A program made the position numbers and the translations under genes. Below the pieces are notes generated by a model. The model ran no database searches. It saw nothing but the letters and a program-made list of their open reading frames with translations, and was not told the DNA's origin. This document shows positions 48,460 to 60,531 of a stretch of DNA of 64,000 nucleotides, in pieces (positions within the stretch are counted from its first letter, which is position 1; the number at the start of each line of letters is the position of its first letter). The stretch is from Bonia amplexicaulis (lineage: Eukaryota > Streptophyta > Magnoliopsida > Poales > Poaceae), in the NCBI GenBank assembly GCA_036346245.1, contig CM070752.1, positions 13,893,014 to 13,957,013 on the forward strand. Direction: 5' to 3'.

Positions 48460-50089
48460 GAAATATAGAGCATTTTAGACGGAAGGTGATAGGATTTCTC
48501 AATACTAGCTGCTTGTTCCTAGGTAAATCGGTCATGAATCTATTCTAAACTGGGTTGAATCAGTTGGAAATAGTTTAGACTCAGACTAAACGGGCTAACT
48601 TGGCTGGACTCAGTCTGAAACTAGTTCGAGTCCAATTTGGCTCGGTGCAAAGTGATCTGACTCGACCGCGTGTGCATAGTTATAGGCTCAGGCTCGGTCA
48701 GGTGCAAATGACTCAGGTCAGGGGCGCGAGATGACTAGGTCGAACCATGTGAGCACAGTGCCGACCGTCACTGTTCTTCTTTTCTGTTGAGTAGAGGAGA
48801 ACAGAGAAGGAGAAGGCGGCGATGGAACAGCGATGGCGACATACGCAAGAGATGTTCCCAAACATTACAAACCTATTTTGGGTGGTTTGGGAGCATGGCA
48901 TGGATTGTGGCAATAAAAAAAGACATAGCATGGGTGGTTGCAATGAAAAGGGAGAAACTCGTCGGCGATGAGCTCCAGCGTTCTCGGTCCAAGCAGTAGG
49001 TACATGAGCATGGTGTGAGCATGGGGTATCTTTCGGTGAGGATGGATTGGCTTGAGGCATGGCGAGGTAGGCTGGCGGTGGTGATGGCAATGGCGATGAG
49101 GTGAAGCTCGGCGGTGGTCGTGCACGATGGGTGTGGTGGTCATGGAGGTGAGGAAGAGCATCAACGTGATGACGTGCACCTTGTGATATGGATGGTGAGG
49201 GAAGGGGAATATGGAGGCAGTGGATTGATGGTGGCGGTAATAAGGATGGGACGCGCGGTGAATAGCGACAATGACTCCGATGATGCCTTAGCTCGGGCAA
49301 GGTACAGATAGAATCGCAAGGAGATGAGGAGGAGCATGGCACAATCAATTTGGGAAGAAAATGGGCAGTGGAGACGAATTTGGGTGAATTACCGGGACAG
49401 CCGAAGAGAGGGGTGGCGCTCTCACTAGACTTGTGGGCGATGGCGTGGTCCCACGGTGGTATGGCTGGCTTTGAGGAGTGAAGGAAAAGTAAAAGAGTTG
49501 GCATACGGGTTTGCTTTGGATTTATAGCCACTCAGAGGTGGTGGCGTACAAGGAGCAGCAAACGGTAGAGGTGGCATGTGGACGATGACGTGGGCAAGCG
49601 AGCGTATCTCACGGGCAAGCTGATGAGCGATGGCGCAGAAGTCACCTCGCAAAGGAAATGTGGCGTTGGCACGGTTGCAAGGTGGCTGGGCGGTGAGACT
49701 TCAATGAAGCTTTTGACTGGGCAAATTGGTGACACAGGAGTAGCTAAGGCACGGGAGAGCTGGATGGCGCAGCGTTGGGTCGTGGGAGAGGCCAAGTGAT
49801 GGGCTGGCGAGCGAAGCTGGGCTGAGGAAGAAAACCAGGTCACACGAAGAGAGAAAGATAAAATGGATTGTGGACCGAACCAGAATCGGCCCAAGAGGGA
49901 AAATAAAAGATTTTTTTAGGATTTCTAGGGAAAAGATAGCATTTTTGGCATACAAAAAACAAAAAGAACTCAAAAAATATAATAAACAAAGTAAGAGATT
50001 TTGTGATTTTTTTATGAAATTTTGAAATTTTTTGGGTAGTCACATGGAGCATCGGTGAGATTCACCTCACATTCCATGGTCTTCAATTG
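48460..50089. other. Probable transposon-derived, non-coding region
   Basis: A 272-codon open frame on the minus strand (48713-49531) is rich in histidine, proline and serine, has no recognisable domain and has overlapping open frames on the other strand. I do not call it a gene. The rest (49800-50060) is AT-rich. Confidence 0.35.
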
Positions 50090-53000
50090 TCTTCTAGACT
50101 TATAAAAGGACGATCCGCCAAAGATTACATCAGCAACATGCTCCGGATCTTGATACTCCATCTCTTTATCTCGTCCACGTCCTTTTTGCTGCTTGGTTCT
50201 TCGACCTCCTGGATAGAAGGAAGAGGACCCTTACTTGAGTAAAAATCCTCAAACTTCTTCTGCCAAGCACGACAGTTGAGGAGATTGTGCCTTGTCGTTT
50301 GATAGAGTGGACATCATCTTTTGCCTTTTTTGGATTCGTCAGTCGGAGTTTTTCTTTTATTCCGATCATAATAATCCTTTTTACCTTTAGAGTATCTTTC
50401 TGGGATCGCAAGGACTTCCTTGGTATTAAGCTTCGATTCTTCTTATTCTTATGTAATTTCTTGACCTTCTTTTCCTTCTTCTCTAGGCCTGACTAAGGAA
50501 TCTTTTCTATTTGATCAATGGCCTTGTTCCACTCAATCACTTCGCTAGCGGCGACATACTTATCAGTCATATCAAATAGCACGACGATTGTTTATGGACG
50601 ATTCATAGCAACGCCTTCCGCAAACCGTCTATTCCTTAGTCCAGTCTTAAACGTCTGGATAACAGAAGAATCAACCACTTCCGGGATAAAATTATGAACC
50701 TGACTGAACCTTTGGATATATTGCCACATGGTTTCATTGGGTTCCTGTCAGATCCAGTGAAGGTCATCTTGTTTGTCGGGTCGATCATACGTAAAGTTGT
50801 CAATCAGTAGATCATAGAGTTGTTTCCAAGTGTAGTTGTAGATCATTTCGGTTGGTTAGTTAAGTAACCATGACTGGTCAGAACCCTTGAGAACAGTTGG
50901 CAAATAATTTACCATCACGTCGTCGTCTCCCATAGCCCTAATTGCAGCTATGTAAATATGCAAAAACTCCAATAGGTTCTATTTCAAATTTAATTTCTCA
51001 AGGTTAGCTAGTCAGAACCTTTTTGGCCAGCGTACTACCTGAAAGCCTACCGAGAAAGCTTGACAACCAATGATTAGGTCATGGCGCCTTCTCTGAAAAA
51101 GGGGTCAGATTGTAATCTATCGGAGACCTATTCCTCTGATAGTTGTAGTGGAGAGCTGGTACCCCAATCTGGTCATGGACCCTCAAATGGTGTCTCTGAC
51201 CAAACGTTTGGTTCAAATGATGCTGCTAATCACCTGGACCATGTACCCGATTTCATCCCTTGTGACGAAGGAGAGGGGTTGCTTCATTATCGCAAAGCCT
51301 TCTTCCCCCATGTCTTCCTTGTCAAAATCTTTGAGCAGGTCTTATGCCTGCTAACGGATTATTGTTAGTTTGACCCTGTTAGCTCCTGCCGTGAGAGGAA
51401 TGCATGGATGAAGTCAAGTTTTGGCTCTGTAACTACCTCTGCTCCAGTACCTGACCTACAACTTGAGTATATCATGGGGTTTCTGCTTGAGCAGGGTTCG
51501 GGTGTGTAAGAATATTATGGACACACTGCAGATTTTGAATAGCTACCAAAGGCACTGGAGCGTTCCTATTGGTGGAAGGGGTACGATAACTTAAGTTTCG
51601 CTCTGAGTTCTTTGCTCGCTCCACGTGGAGGCGTAAGAACATGCAGATTTGGTGGTCAATGCCCACCAGCTCTGTCATTTCTTACTCGTCCGGGTGATGC
51701 AAGAGAGTTTGTATCATCTCGATCAATTGATCATAAGGGGATCTATCTGAGAGTCATGCACGACATCTGCAACATTATCGCCGATTATGTTAACCTCGTG
51801 CTTCCAGCAGGAATCTCCTGAGAAATCCCTATCAAAACTGAGGGAGAGCCTTCTATAGCTTCAGTAAGAACCTTCCACAATGGAGAACGATTTGAGACCA
51901 CAATTTTTAGGGGACCGTGCTGTGGACTCAACCTGATTCGGTGAATTACCGATTAGATGGTGAGTGTTATTGTCTTCACGTGGCTTTCTGCCGGGGGTAG
52001 TTTCATCGACACCTGCTTTTGTAATGCGCAGGAGCTATTGGCGAATAGCGATTGCCCATGATCGAATTGAGAGTACTCTAACCCTCAGATCATGGCATCT
52101 GCTGTTGTTGTTATGTTTGCTGATAGAATGTGCCGAACTTGCCATTGTGCTTGGGCATTCTGACAAGGTTGGGACGCCTAACTCCCCAGGAAGCGTTGAT
52201 GACTAGGGCAGCGTGTCTTCTTCCATTCGATCAACCTCACTAGTCTCAGGGGCTGACAAATCTGAGATGGAGTATGATGACGAGGAGACATTGTGTTCCA
52301 TGGCGGATACATGCATCTATGTCAAGGTTGGCGTAGTCTGCCATATCGAACTAATTCTCCTCATCCCAGGTTCCTACCATGATTACATAGGCGATGTTGA
52401 CAGAAACAAGGGTAGGTGAGGTTGATAAGAACCTTTAGGGACACAGTGCCTTCTCCCCACAGACGGCGTCAGCTATCGACGACTTACGAATTGTAGGAAA
52501 AAGGTAAGTCTATCAGAATGATTTAAGGGAGAATGTGGACTGTATTTATTGCTATAAACTAGTTACAAGGTACTTTCAATGAGAGATTACAAAGGGAAGG
52601 CTACCAGCCCTAGGATCGGTACTTCTTGTCTCTGTAATCAGCTATCTGGTCGAGAGATCTCCCTTGATTCTTTAGAATCTATTTATGTCCGTCTTTCTGT
52701 CTTATCCTGTCGGACTTTAAATAGCACCGAAGGGGTGTCGGCAGTCCATGTGAGAAGACGCCTTATTGATTCCTCTGTCTGGTCAAGCGAACGATTGCTA
52801 TCAGCAAGAGAAACCTCATAATAATTGTTCTTTGGTTATTGTCAGTGAGAGAGAATCATTGTCGTCAGAGATGTAGGACCGTGTCATCATGCGGTTAGGA
52901 GGAAGATTAAGCACGTGCTTTATCCTACCACGCGGGAGGAGTTGCCTGGAGGCAGACCCACTGATTTGTTCATAAGACATCCGGGTAGTGGCTGGTTGGG

Positions 53001-53128
53001 TGAATGAACAATGACCCCCCAACTAGGGGTACTCGAGTAATATAGTCTTTGATAGTTCATCGATACATTGGTTTGAGGCCTTAATTAAGTATTAAAGCCA
53101 TATTTGATGTATTATTTAGTCCTCGTCA
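50090..53128 (-). mobile_element. Ty3/gypsy fragment, same family as 7926-10505
   Basis: The 5' LTR is at about 52474-53128 (minus orientation), next to a primer-binding site complement (ccccacagacggcgtc, 52456-52471). A leader of about 1.4 kb and a gag remnant follow. LTR and leader match the 7926-10505 element in order and wording: 'cttaattaagtattaaag' here against 'cttaattatatattaaag' there, and 'ttccattcgatcaacctcac' here against 'ttccatccgatcaatctcat' there. Pol and the 3' LTR are missing, so the element is truncated at about 50090. Confidence 0.78.
50095..50870 (-). pseudogene. Gypsy gag remnant
   Basis: On the minus strand: EMIYNYTWKQLYDLLIDNFT, then MWQYIQRFSQVHNFIP, then VIQTFKTGLRNRRFAEGVAM, then LFDMTDKYVAASEVIEWNKA. 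This is the typical retrotransposon gag helical core. Further on, TTRHNLLNCRAWQKKFEDFY is the histidine/cysteine motif region after the core. At least two in-frame stops (after LHWI and after MNRP) and frame changes show that it is dead. Confidence 0.8.
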
Positions 53129-54146
53129 AATCTCTTTGATGTTTAGTGATTTTAATTTTATATTCATGCAAAAGAAAAATCCCTAAACATGCTTTAGTCA
53201 TTGTTCTTCTAGAGCCATTTGCCATTGTTTTCTACTCAGGCGATTATAAATTCACATAATGCTGTGAGTTTTCTTTTATTGAAGTATAAGCCATCTTTCT
53301 TTACCGGCTTAAGTTTTAAGTAAATTGACTGAGACATAAAACTCAATATATTTTAGGTGAACCGACTGATACATAAAAATTAATATAATATCAAAGCCTA
53401 AAGGCTTAAAATTTAAATATATTGGTTGATACATAAAACTCAGGATAGTATTAGAATATATGTCCTGAATTTAAAATGCAGCTAACGCAATATAAAAAAA
53501 TAACCACCGCACATTTGGAGTTCTAGGGAGGCATGAAACCCTCTCTCTCTTCGTAGCAATACTTCTCCGAAATTAAGGCCCTGGCTTCTACTTCTGAAAT
53601 CTAGTCAAAATGAACTGTTGGTTTATTAGTTTTATTTTTTTGCTTTTATGTTTTCCTTCTTTGTTTTTATTTTTCTTATTTTTAATTAAATAATTTAGAA
53701 AAAATAGCCATTATAACTTTTTAATTAAATAGCTCTAAAAAAGCTAATCATCGTTATAATGTAATTTTAACTAAAGTTAATAGCTAAAATCCAGATGTCT
53801 AAAAAACCCCTAAAGCGTTCTACTCTTATAATAGCATTACCTTATAATCACCCCCATCGCCCAATCAAATTAAGCAGAAAATATAGCAAAAAGAAATTTT
53901 AGACACCGAAAACTACCATAGTTCCCTGGTTCAAGAGGACCGGTACAGACGCTGACGAACGTAATAACGTAGAAGAACTGGACCCGTCACAAACACACCA
54001 CACACTCGCATTGGATGACTGGACACACACACTCGACACTCGCGCACGCACTCAAGCCGAAGCCGATTTTATTACTCCATCAGAACGACCCATGCGAACT
54101 CCTCTGTACTCCACTACATGTCTCCATCCCGCGGGCACGACGATGT
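53129..54146. other. Intergenic AT-rich DNA downstream of the second sHSP gene
   Basis: The stretch at 53620-53815 resembles degenerate MITE sequence (repeated 'aatagct' words). The sHSP 3' untranslated region lies left of 54147. No gene is seen. Confidence 0.4.
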
Positions 54147-54628
54147 CTAGCCGGAGATCTGGATGGACTTGACGTCGGTCTTCTTGGCCTCCTCCTTGGG
54201 CACGGTGACGGTGAGCACGCCGTTCTCCATGGACGCCTTGATCTGCTCCGCCTTGGCGTTCTCCGGTAGCCGGAACCTGCGCAGGAACTTGCCGCTGCTG
54301 CGCTCCACGCGGTGCCACGTGTCCGTCTTCTCCTCCTGCTCCTTGTTGCGCTCGCCGCTGATCTGGAGGACGTTGCCGTCCTCCACCTCCACCTTCACCT
54401 CCTCCTTTTTCAGCCCCGGCAAGTCCGCCCTGAACACGTGCGCCTCGGGCGTCTCCTTCCAGTCGATGCGCGCGCCGGCGAAGGCCGCCGTCTCGAAGTT
54501 AGTGCGGGGGAAGGACGGGAAGAGGCTGCCGCCGCCGCTGCTGCCGGAGCCGAAGGGGAAGCCCTCAAAGGGGTCCCAGAGGTCGAGGGAGAAGGGTCGA
54601 ACACGTTGCTGCGGCGGATCAGCGACAT
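54147..54628 (-). CDS. Class I small heat shock protein, one-base frameshift near N-terminus
   Basis: A paralogue of the gene at 13444, with the same cytosolic chaperone role if expressed. ATG at 54628 gives MSLIRRSNVFDP, after which the frame is lost. Where the intact gene has GACCCC-TTCTCC, this one has GACCC-TTCTCC (54593-54596 on the plus strand), a one-base deletion in a C run. Downstream, in the corrected frame, the rest is fully conserved: DWKETPEAHVFRADLPGLKK, ISGERNKEQEEK, RFRLPENAKAEQIKAS, ENGVLTVTVPK and the IQISG tail, with no other damage over about 145 residues. With the base restored it would be about 160 residues. It is either a very young pseudogene or a sequence error. Confidence 0.9.
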
Positions 54629-54783
54629 GGTCGATCGGATCGGCGGTGATTCGAGCTGGTGTTGGAAGGAATCGAAGCTTAGAGTGGGATTCTGTAAGCG
54701 AAAGGTATAGCGATTTAGGGGAGCTTCTTCGATCGTTGCTTGTCCGTCTTGCTTGGGTGTGCGTCGCTGAGGATGGGGGAGAC

Positions 54784-54841
54784 TTTTATAGCGGCTGGGG
54801 AATGATGGGAGTGGAGGAGAAAGTATGCTTCTGGAGAGTTC
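54784..54841 (-). promoter_or_regulatory. Promoter of the second sHSP gene: TATA box and heat shock element
   Basis: On the minus strand TATAAAA (plus-strand 54784-54790) lies about 155 bp upstream of the ATG. Some 40 bp further upstream, 54829-54841 reads GAActCTCcaGAA on the minus strand: three units at exact 5-bp spacing with one mismatch in the middle unit. The arrangement is the same as in the 13444 gene. Confidence 0.7.
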
Positions 54842-55163
54842 TCTCCTGTTCCGGCATGGACTCGAAGACGCCATTCATGGAATGGGCCGAATTTATTAGG
54901 GAAAGTATGGTCCAGTACCGCGGACAAGAAGATACTGGAGATATCCAGCAGCTTCTGGTCCATATTGAAGTAGCTTTACACTGATCCGAGCGTGCCTTTT
55001 GTTTTTTACTGGAAACTGCAGGGAGGTTCCTACAGTATATAAATCTGGTCTCGGAAATTTCTAGATTCAGACTTTGGAAGCAAGCATCTTCAGAGAAGTA
55101 TACCTATAATATCGATCTTATGCATAATTTATTTGAATTTTAAAAAAAATCTTAAAAGATTGG
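54842..55163. other. Upstream region of the second sHSP gene
   Basis: No gene recognised. This is upstream sequence of the sHSP gene grading into AT-rich DNA before the next repeat. Confidence 0.4.
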
Positions 55164-55793
55164 GTGTATATGTATACAGAGTATAAACACAGAAATTTTA
55201 TCCAAGTTCAGGACATTCTCCTGAGAGAATAATAACCCTACGTCCTGTGCGATTGCTAATTACTAGAAAGAGGAATTACAACAGAGAATTATACGAATGG
55301 CTAGCACTATCTCCCCCTTCGATCCGAATACCCCTATTCTCTCTTTGATGTTAATCTTGATGTAGCCAGTGAAACCACGACCATTGTCTCATACCAGAAG
55401 ACGCCTCAACGCTTCTGATGATAACCGCCTGACGGAAGTTACTGTCAGAGAGACGTATAAGGCCGTTCTCCATGTAGCGGTTGTTGTTAGAGAGAGATCG
55501 TGTGCGGTTATTGGATAAATACACATTCTAATTGCCTTATTAGACGAACCACGATACGGCTGTTCGTTGTAGATAAGTTAGTCGGAGATAGGTTGGTCGC
55601 AGTAAGATCCACAACTACAAGTTGATCACAATACAACTTACGACTATTTAGTCGTAAAAGGATTTACAATCATATGGAGTAGTCGTAGTAGGACTTACGA
55701 CTATTTGGTCGTAGAAGGACTTACGACCAATGGGGTAGTCGCAGTAAGACTTACGACTTTGTGGTCGTAGAAGATTTTATGACTATACTGTCA
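55164..55793 (-). repeat. Probable solo LTR (gypsy type)
   Basis: About 630 bp with TG...CA ends (minus strand starts TGACAG). It includes a stretch like the 'taataccctac-cctgt' block common in grass gypsy LTRs (about 55230-55250). The right third (55600-55790) has repeated 'gtcgtagaaggacttacgac' words. No internal region or partner LTR is present, and flanking duplications are not clear, so the ends are approximate. Confidence 0.5.
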
Positions 55794-56154
55794 GACTTAT
55801 TCTTTATCGATAAGGAGTATATTCAAAAAATATAATAATGTAATAATTTGAGAATTACGCTATTCTCGTCACAAGACATAGGGAAGAAAAAAATAGACCA
55901 CTGGGTTGGGCTTCTCTTGAAGCCTAGCCCACGGGCCGAGCGGTTTGTGCTAGCAAAATTGAAAATTGACTCGGCCCAACGTGAAACTGGGTCACGTCCT
56001 CTTCCTTCCATTCAGTGTTTCGAGTTCGGCCAATGTCCACGGCCTAACGATCCCGGCTACTCGCCACAACTCCAAACGAGCCGAGCGGAGTCGCGGAGAG
56101 AGGTCGGAGGTGGAGATGAGCGCGGTGAGGAGTGGAGCGGACTCTGCCGCAGCC
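55794..56154 (+). promoter_or_regulatory. Promoter and 5' leader of the enolase gene
   Basis: Upstream of the enolase start. An in-frame ATG at 56116 would add 13 residues (MSAVRSGADSAAA) before the conserved MSVQEYL start. Another in-frame ATG lies at 55966. Confidence 0.45.
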
Positions 56155-59100
56155 ATGTCGGTGCAGGAGTACCTGGAGAAGCACCTGCTCTCGCGCAAGA
56201 TCGAGGAGGCTGTGAACGCGGCGGTCCGCGCCAAGACCCCCGACCCGGTGCTCTTCATCTCCACCCACATGCGCCGGGCGGCGCCGGCCGTGATCACGAG
56301 GGTCCGGGCGCGCCAGATCCTGGACAGCCGCGGCGCGCCCGCTGTGGAGGTCGACCTGCACACCAACAAGGCCGTTCACCGCGCGTCCGCGGCAGGGGCG
56401 GGCGCGCCCGAGGGCGCCGCGGTCGACGCCGCCAGGGACGCCGAGAAGCGGAGGCTGCTCGCCAGGGCGGTCGCCGACGCGGTGCGGGTGATCAACGAAA
56501 AGGTATCAGAGGCGCTCGTCGGGATGGATCCGCAGCAGCAGGCGCAAATCGACCAGGCCATCATGGACTTGGACAAGGCGCACCACAAGGTGCATCACTA
56601 AAACCCCAATCCATTCCTCATCCTCATCCTCATCCTCTGTAGTTAATATACTCCTACATTGCCAAGCTCTATGTGTTAATATTTATAATGATTGATTATA
56701 CAAGGAGTGTGCAATATTATGCCTAGTTGTTACCACAAACAATTGATGGCTCCATATACTCTGCGATAGGGTAATATTTAACATTGGCTTGTTCCATTTT
56801 AGGCTTCGTGCTGGAAATAATGCTGTGCTATTTTCGGTGTTCTTAGCGATTACTAGTTTACTACTATCTCAATTTAGCACAACTATGTAGTTGGGTACAG
56901 TTTCTGTTGCTGCCCATCATGCAGTGTCCGTGCAGGCCTCGGCTTCGCTTTTTTCAGGGGAAGTATATAATGCCTCCTGTTTAATGAATAACTATGATAC
57001 TCTACATCATGCAGGCTGAGATTGGAGCGAATGCTATGCTGGCAGTATCAATCGCAGCTTGTAAAGCTGGTGCTGCTGAGAAAGAGGTAATGGTTATCTG
57101 CCTAATCACCAGGGTTTGAGGTCAAAACAAGTCGGACACGACCACACAGATTCTTATAGTTGGTTGCCTATTTCTGTGCAGGTTCCTCTGTACAAGCATA
57201 TAGCAGATCTTGTTGGTAAAAGTGCTACAACGCTTCCCGTCCCTGCACTTACAGTCATTAATGGTGGAACACATGCTGGAAATAGTCTTCCCATTCAAGT
57301 ATTCTCACTAAACCTGTAGGGTTACCTTTATAACCAACCTTGCCCTGCGGATTGCTGGAACACACTTTCTACAAACCCCATTAAAACTCTACAAAGTTTG
57401 AGATTGTTATTCCTTGTTTCTTCTAGTTGATTCTTTTTTTTTAAAAAAAAAAATGAGAACGTATTAAGAGGGTCCATGTAGATCAACATCTTAGCATACT
57501 GTGCTATATATTTATTTGCAGTACTTGCAAGTAAAATTTGCTTATTTGTAGGAAATTATGATCCTTCCGGTTGGTGCAAAAAACTTTGAAGAAGCAATGC
57601 AGATGGGTTCAGAGACATATCATCATCTGAAGGTACCCTCCACTTCTAACAAACTGCTTCACAATTACCTTGCGCACACACTCAACAACATGAATGTTGT
57701 CCTCCAGTCCCATATTTGGACCAATCTGGTACCTGTCCATCAAACAGTGTAGGAAAGATTGTGTTGATGCAAAAACTTATTGTATCTTAGCTTTCTGATG
57801 CCCTTTTCTGTTTTCTAACTTGCTTAGCATTAATTTATTTGTGTAGATTGCTCCTAAGACAAAGTACTGAAATTCTTAAGCCATGGGCTGTCAGCTGTTC
57901 CAAAGTTTTGTTTTCATGGTGCACATATAAGTTTGCTGACTTTTATAAAGGGTTTCTTACCAATTGATTTAATAGGATATTATCTCGGAGAAATATGGTT
58001 CAGATAGTTGCAACATTGGTGATGATGGTGGATTTGCTCCAAATATTTCCAGGCAAGTAAGGAATTGAATTGACCTTTTCCTGATATGCTTTATTTCGTA
58101 TCTTCCTTTTGGGCACCTACATATGGATTTCAATATACCATATCTATGTTGGGTCAATGTTCAGCATATCTGAAGGCCTGGATCTTGTCATTGCGGCAAT
58201 AGATAGAGCTGGATATAATGGAAGGATCAAATTAGCAATTGATGTTGCCGCTACTGATTTTTGTGCAGGTAAGGATGTAATCTGTGATATCTCTTGGGTA
58301 TGGCTATGTAAATGTTCAAAATGTAGTTCTCAGGAGCAAATAGATTATTATGTTAAGAATATCTGGATGATAGAATGCAAGTACTCTGCTGATCTGGCAT
58401 GCATTGAACAAAAAGTTCCATATTTTGCCATTACTGCATTAAAAAGATCTCATGTTTCGCACTTTCCGTGTTTTCCAGCTTATTCCTTTTTGTTGTGTCA
58501 TCTCTTGTTTTTACTGTTGTCATGGCCACCTGTAAGAAGTAAGAACCATGCTAGTGCCAATGAAAGCATGCCATATTGATCACCTTTGCCAGTCAGGCAC
58601 CAACTGACCAACCTCTTGTAATGATATTGTTACTTGTTCTTTCATCTAGATACCATACAGTCTTGAACCTTAGAAACAACTAGCTTGAACATCAATGAGA
58701 TATATACTGTATGCTATGGTTAGTTTGGCTTACTATGTTAGCGACTTAACTCCCTGGCTATGTTCATGAATTTCTTTGCAGGAAAGAAATATGATATGGA
58801 GTTCAAGTCTGCAAAGAAATCCGGGCAGAACTTCAAAACTGGTGACGATTTGATTGAGATGTATAGTCAGCTTTGTTCAGGTATCACTTGTTTGTGGATT
58901 GACATGTTTTGGGGGGTACATCTTTTGATTTCATGAAGCTTATATTTCCTTTTTCTACACTAGAGTACCCACTTGTCTCAATTGAACGGCCCTTTGACAA
59001 AGATGACTGGGAGCACTCGAAAAAGTTTACCACCCTAGAGCTTTGCCAGGTGCTTGGTGTTCTTTTATGCCTTTTGTTTTCTAGTTTGCTCAGGAGCTCA

Positions 59101-60531
59101 TTCTGTAATACGTGTGCAGGTTGTAGGAGATGGCTTATTGATGTCAGATCCCGAACGCATTAAGCGGGCAATAAATGAATTTACTTGCAATGCTCTTGTT
59201 CTCAAGGTAAGTCATGACTCATGAGTCGTCCATTTATTTATTTTTAAATCTTTTGAAGCTGATTAGTGTTACTTCGTGCAACGATTTACTCATGTTATTG
59301 GAACAGTCCAAGGGTAATAATACCACATAAAAAGGAATTTTGAAATTAGACACTTCTTTATATAAAAATGGAATTAGACACACTTTATTTGACTAATTAT
59401 AGTCTGTGCCAGGATGAGTGCCACTCCGTCCTTTTCAATCTTTATTATAAATTCAAGTTTTATGTTATACGAGTTGAGTTTTAAGGGCATTTACAGACAA
59501 TGCCATGATAATCAATCTGCAATAGACATACGGACAGTCCATCCATTTAGTACTTTAATTCACTGGAAGATGAGCAATTTGCAACTGTATTAGTAGGTTG
59601 TAGGCACATAAGTTTGCAAGAGTGTAACGCCATATGGTTCAAACTGGCTTTAGACCTAACCCCATTCTGGATAGGTCATGCACACGTAGCAACCCGTTTG
59701 CACTTTCGTCCTCGCTTTGCGCAAAACGGTTAACCGAAGGTGCTACCATTGGACACCCTGGCCCATATGTGTGTGTACACATGAGGGTGTGGGTTAGTCC
59801 CACATTACTAGTTTAGCTTGAGAAGCACTTACATATAACCCTAGGAGTTCCAATGGTAGCACATCCGGTTAACTGTTTTGCGCGAAGCGAGGACGAAAGT
59901 GCAAGCGGGTTGTTACGTGTGTGTGACCTATCCAGAATAGGGTTAGGCCTAAGCCGGTTTGGACCCTAGAGCGTTACAAAAAACCACTTTCTTGCACATG
60001 TAGTATTTGCCTTCTGAAGTTTTCTTTGCCCTCTTAATCTTTCACTTCACAGGTGGTTCCTCTGTTTAGATACCTGATGTGTGTGTGTTTTTCAATATGC
60101 AGGCAAATCAAGTGGGCACTGTCACTGAGGCCATAGAGGTTGCCAAACAGGCAAAGGATGCCCATTGGGCTGTGATGGTGTCACATAGGTCTGGGGACAC
60201 CGACGATTCTTTCATCACCGACCTGGCTGTTGGTGCTGCAGCTGGACAGATCAAAGCCGGTGCCCCTTGCCGTGGAGAGTGCCTCACTAAATACAATCAG
60301 GTTTTCTTTCCAATCCTTTGCCTTGTATGTGATTACAAGCACCGCAGCATCTGGCCTAGAAATTGCCTGTCACAGTACTGTATGAGCATTATAAATATTT
60401 CTTGCTGTGTCTTGAATGATTTCTGATAGCCGTGCACATCCTCTTTGCAGCTGCTTAGAATAGAGGAAGAACTTGGAAGTGAAGGTGTTTATGCAGGGGA
60501 AAATTGGAGAACTACCGCAAGCACGCGCTGA
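56155..60531 (+). CDS. ENO3: Enolase, ENO3-type (2-phospho-D-glycerate hydratase family)
   Basis: Enolases convert 2-phosphoglycerate to phosphoenolpyruvate; the plant ENO3 branch is diverged and its activity is uncertain. Eleven exons: 56155-56589, 57015-57086, 57182-57298, 57552-57632, 57976-58052, 58165-58268, 58782-58880, 58964-59049, 59120-59206, 60103-60300, 60451-60531; 1437 nt, 478 residues, no frame damage. The ENO3-specific N-terminus MSVQEYLEKHLLSRKIEEAV sits before the usual ARQILDSRG. Retained: NGGTHAGN, QEIMILP, metal ligands in AIDVAA and SIERPFD, ALVLKANQVGT, VSHRSGDTDDSF and IKAGAPCRGE. Changed: the catalytic mobile loop (normally SGxSTG-EALELRD) is RASAAGAGAPEGAAVD, GDEGG reads GDDGG and IEDPF reads IERPF. 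Intron 5 has a GC donor. It ends ENWRTTASTR. Confidence 0.93.
59624..59977. repeat. Foldback element in enolase intron 9
   Basis: A 354-bp element starting GTAACGC and ending GCGTTAC. Its arms, 59624-59752 and 59850-59977, are inverted copies of each other (about 128 bp each), for example 'cactttcgtcctcgctttgc' in the left arm against 'gcgaagcgaggacgaaagtg' in the right. A 97-bp loop separates them. It has no coding capacity. Confidence 0.9.

Noticed and set aside
48713..49531. 272-codon open frame on the minus strand
   Set aside because: Low-complexity His/Pro/Ser-rich translation with no domain, overlapping open frames on the other strand, and located in transposon-like DNA.
55992..56642. 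Other-frame and antisense open frames over enolase exon 1
   Set aside because: Shadows of the GC-rich exon; only the frame from 56155 continues into the other enolase exons.
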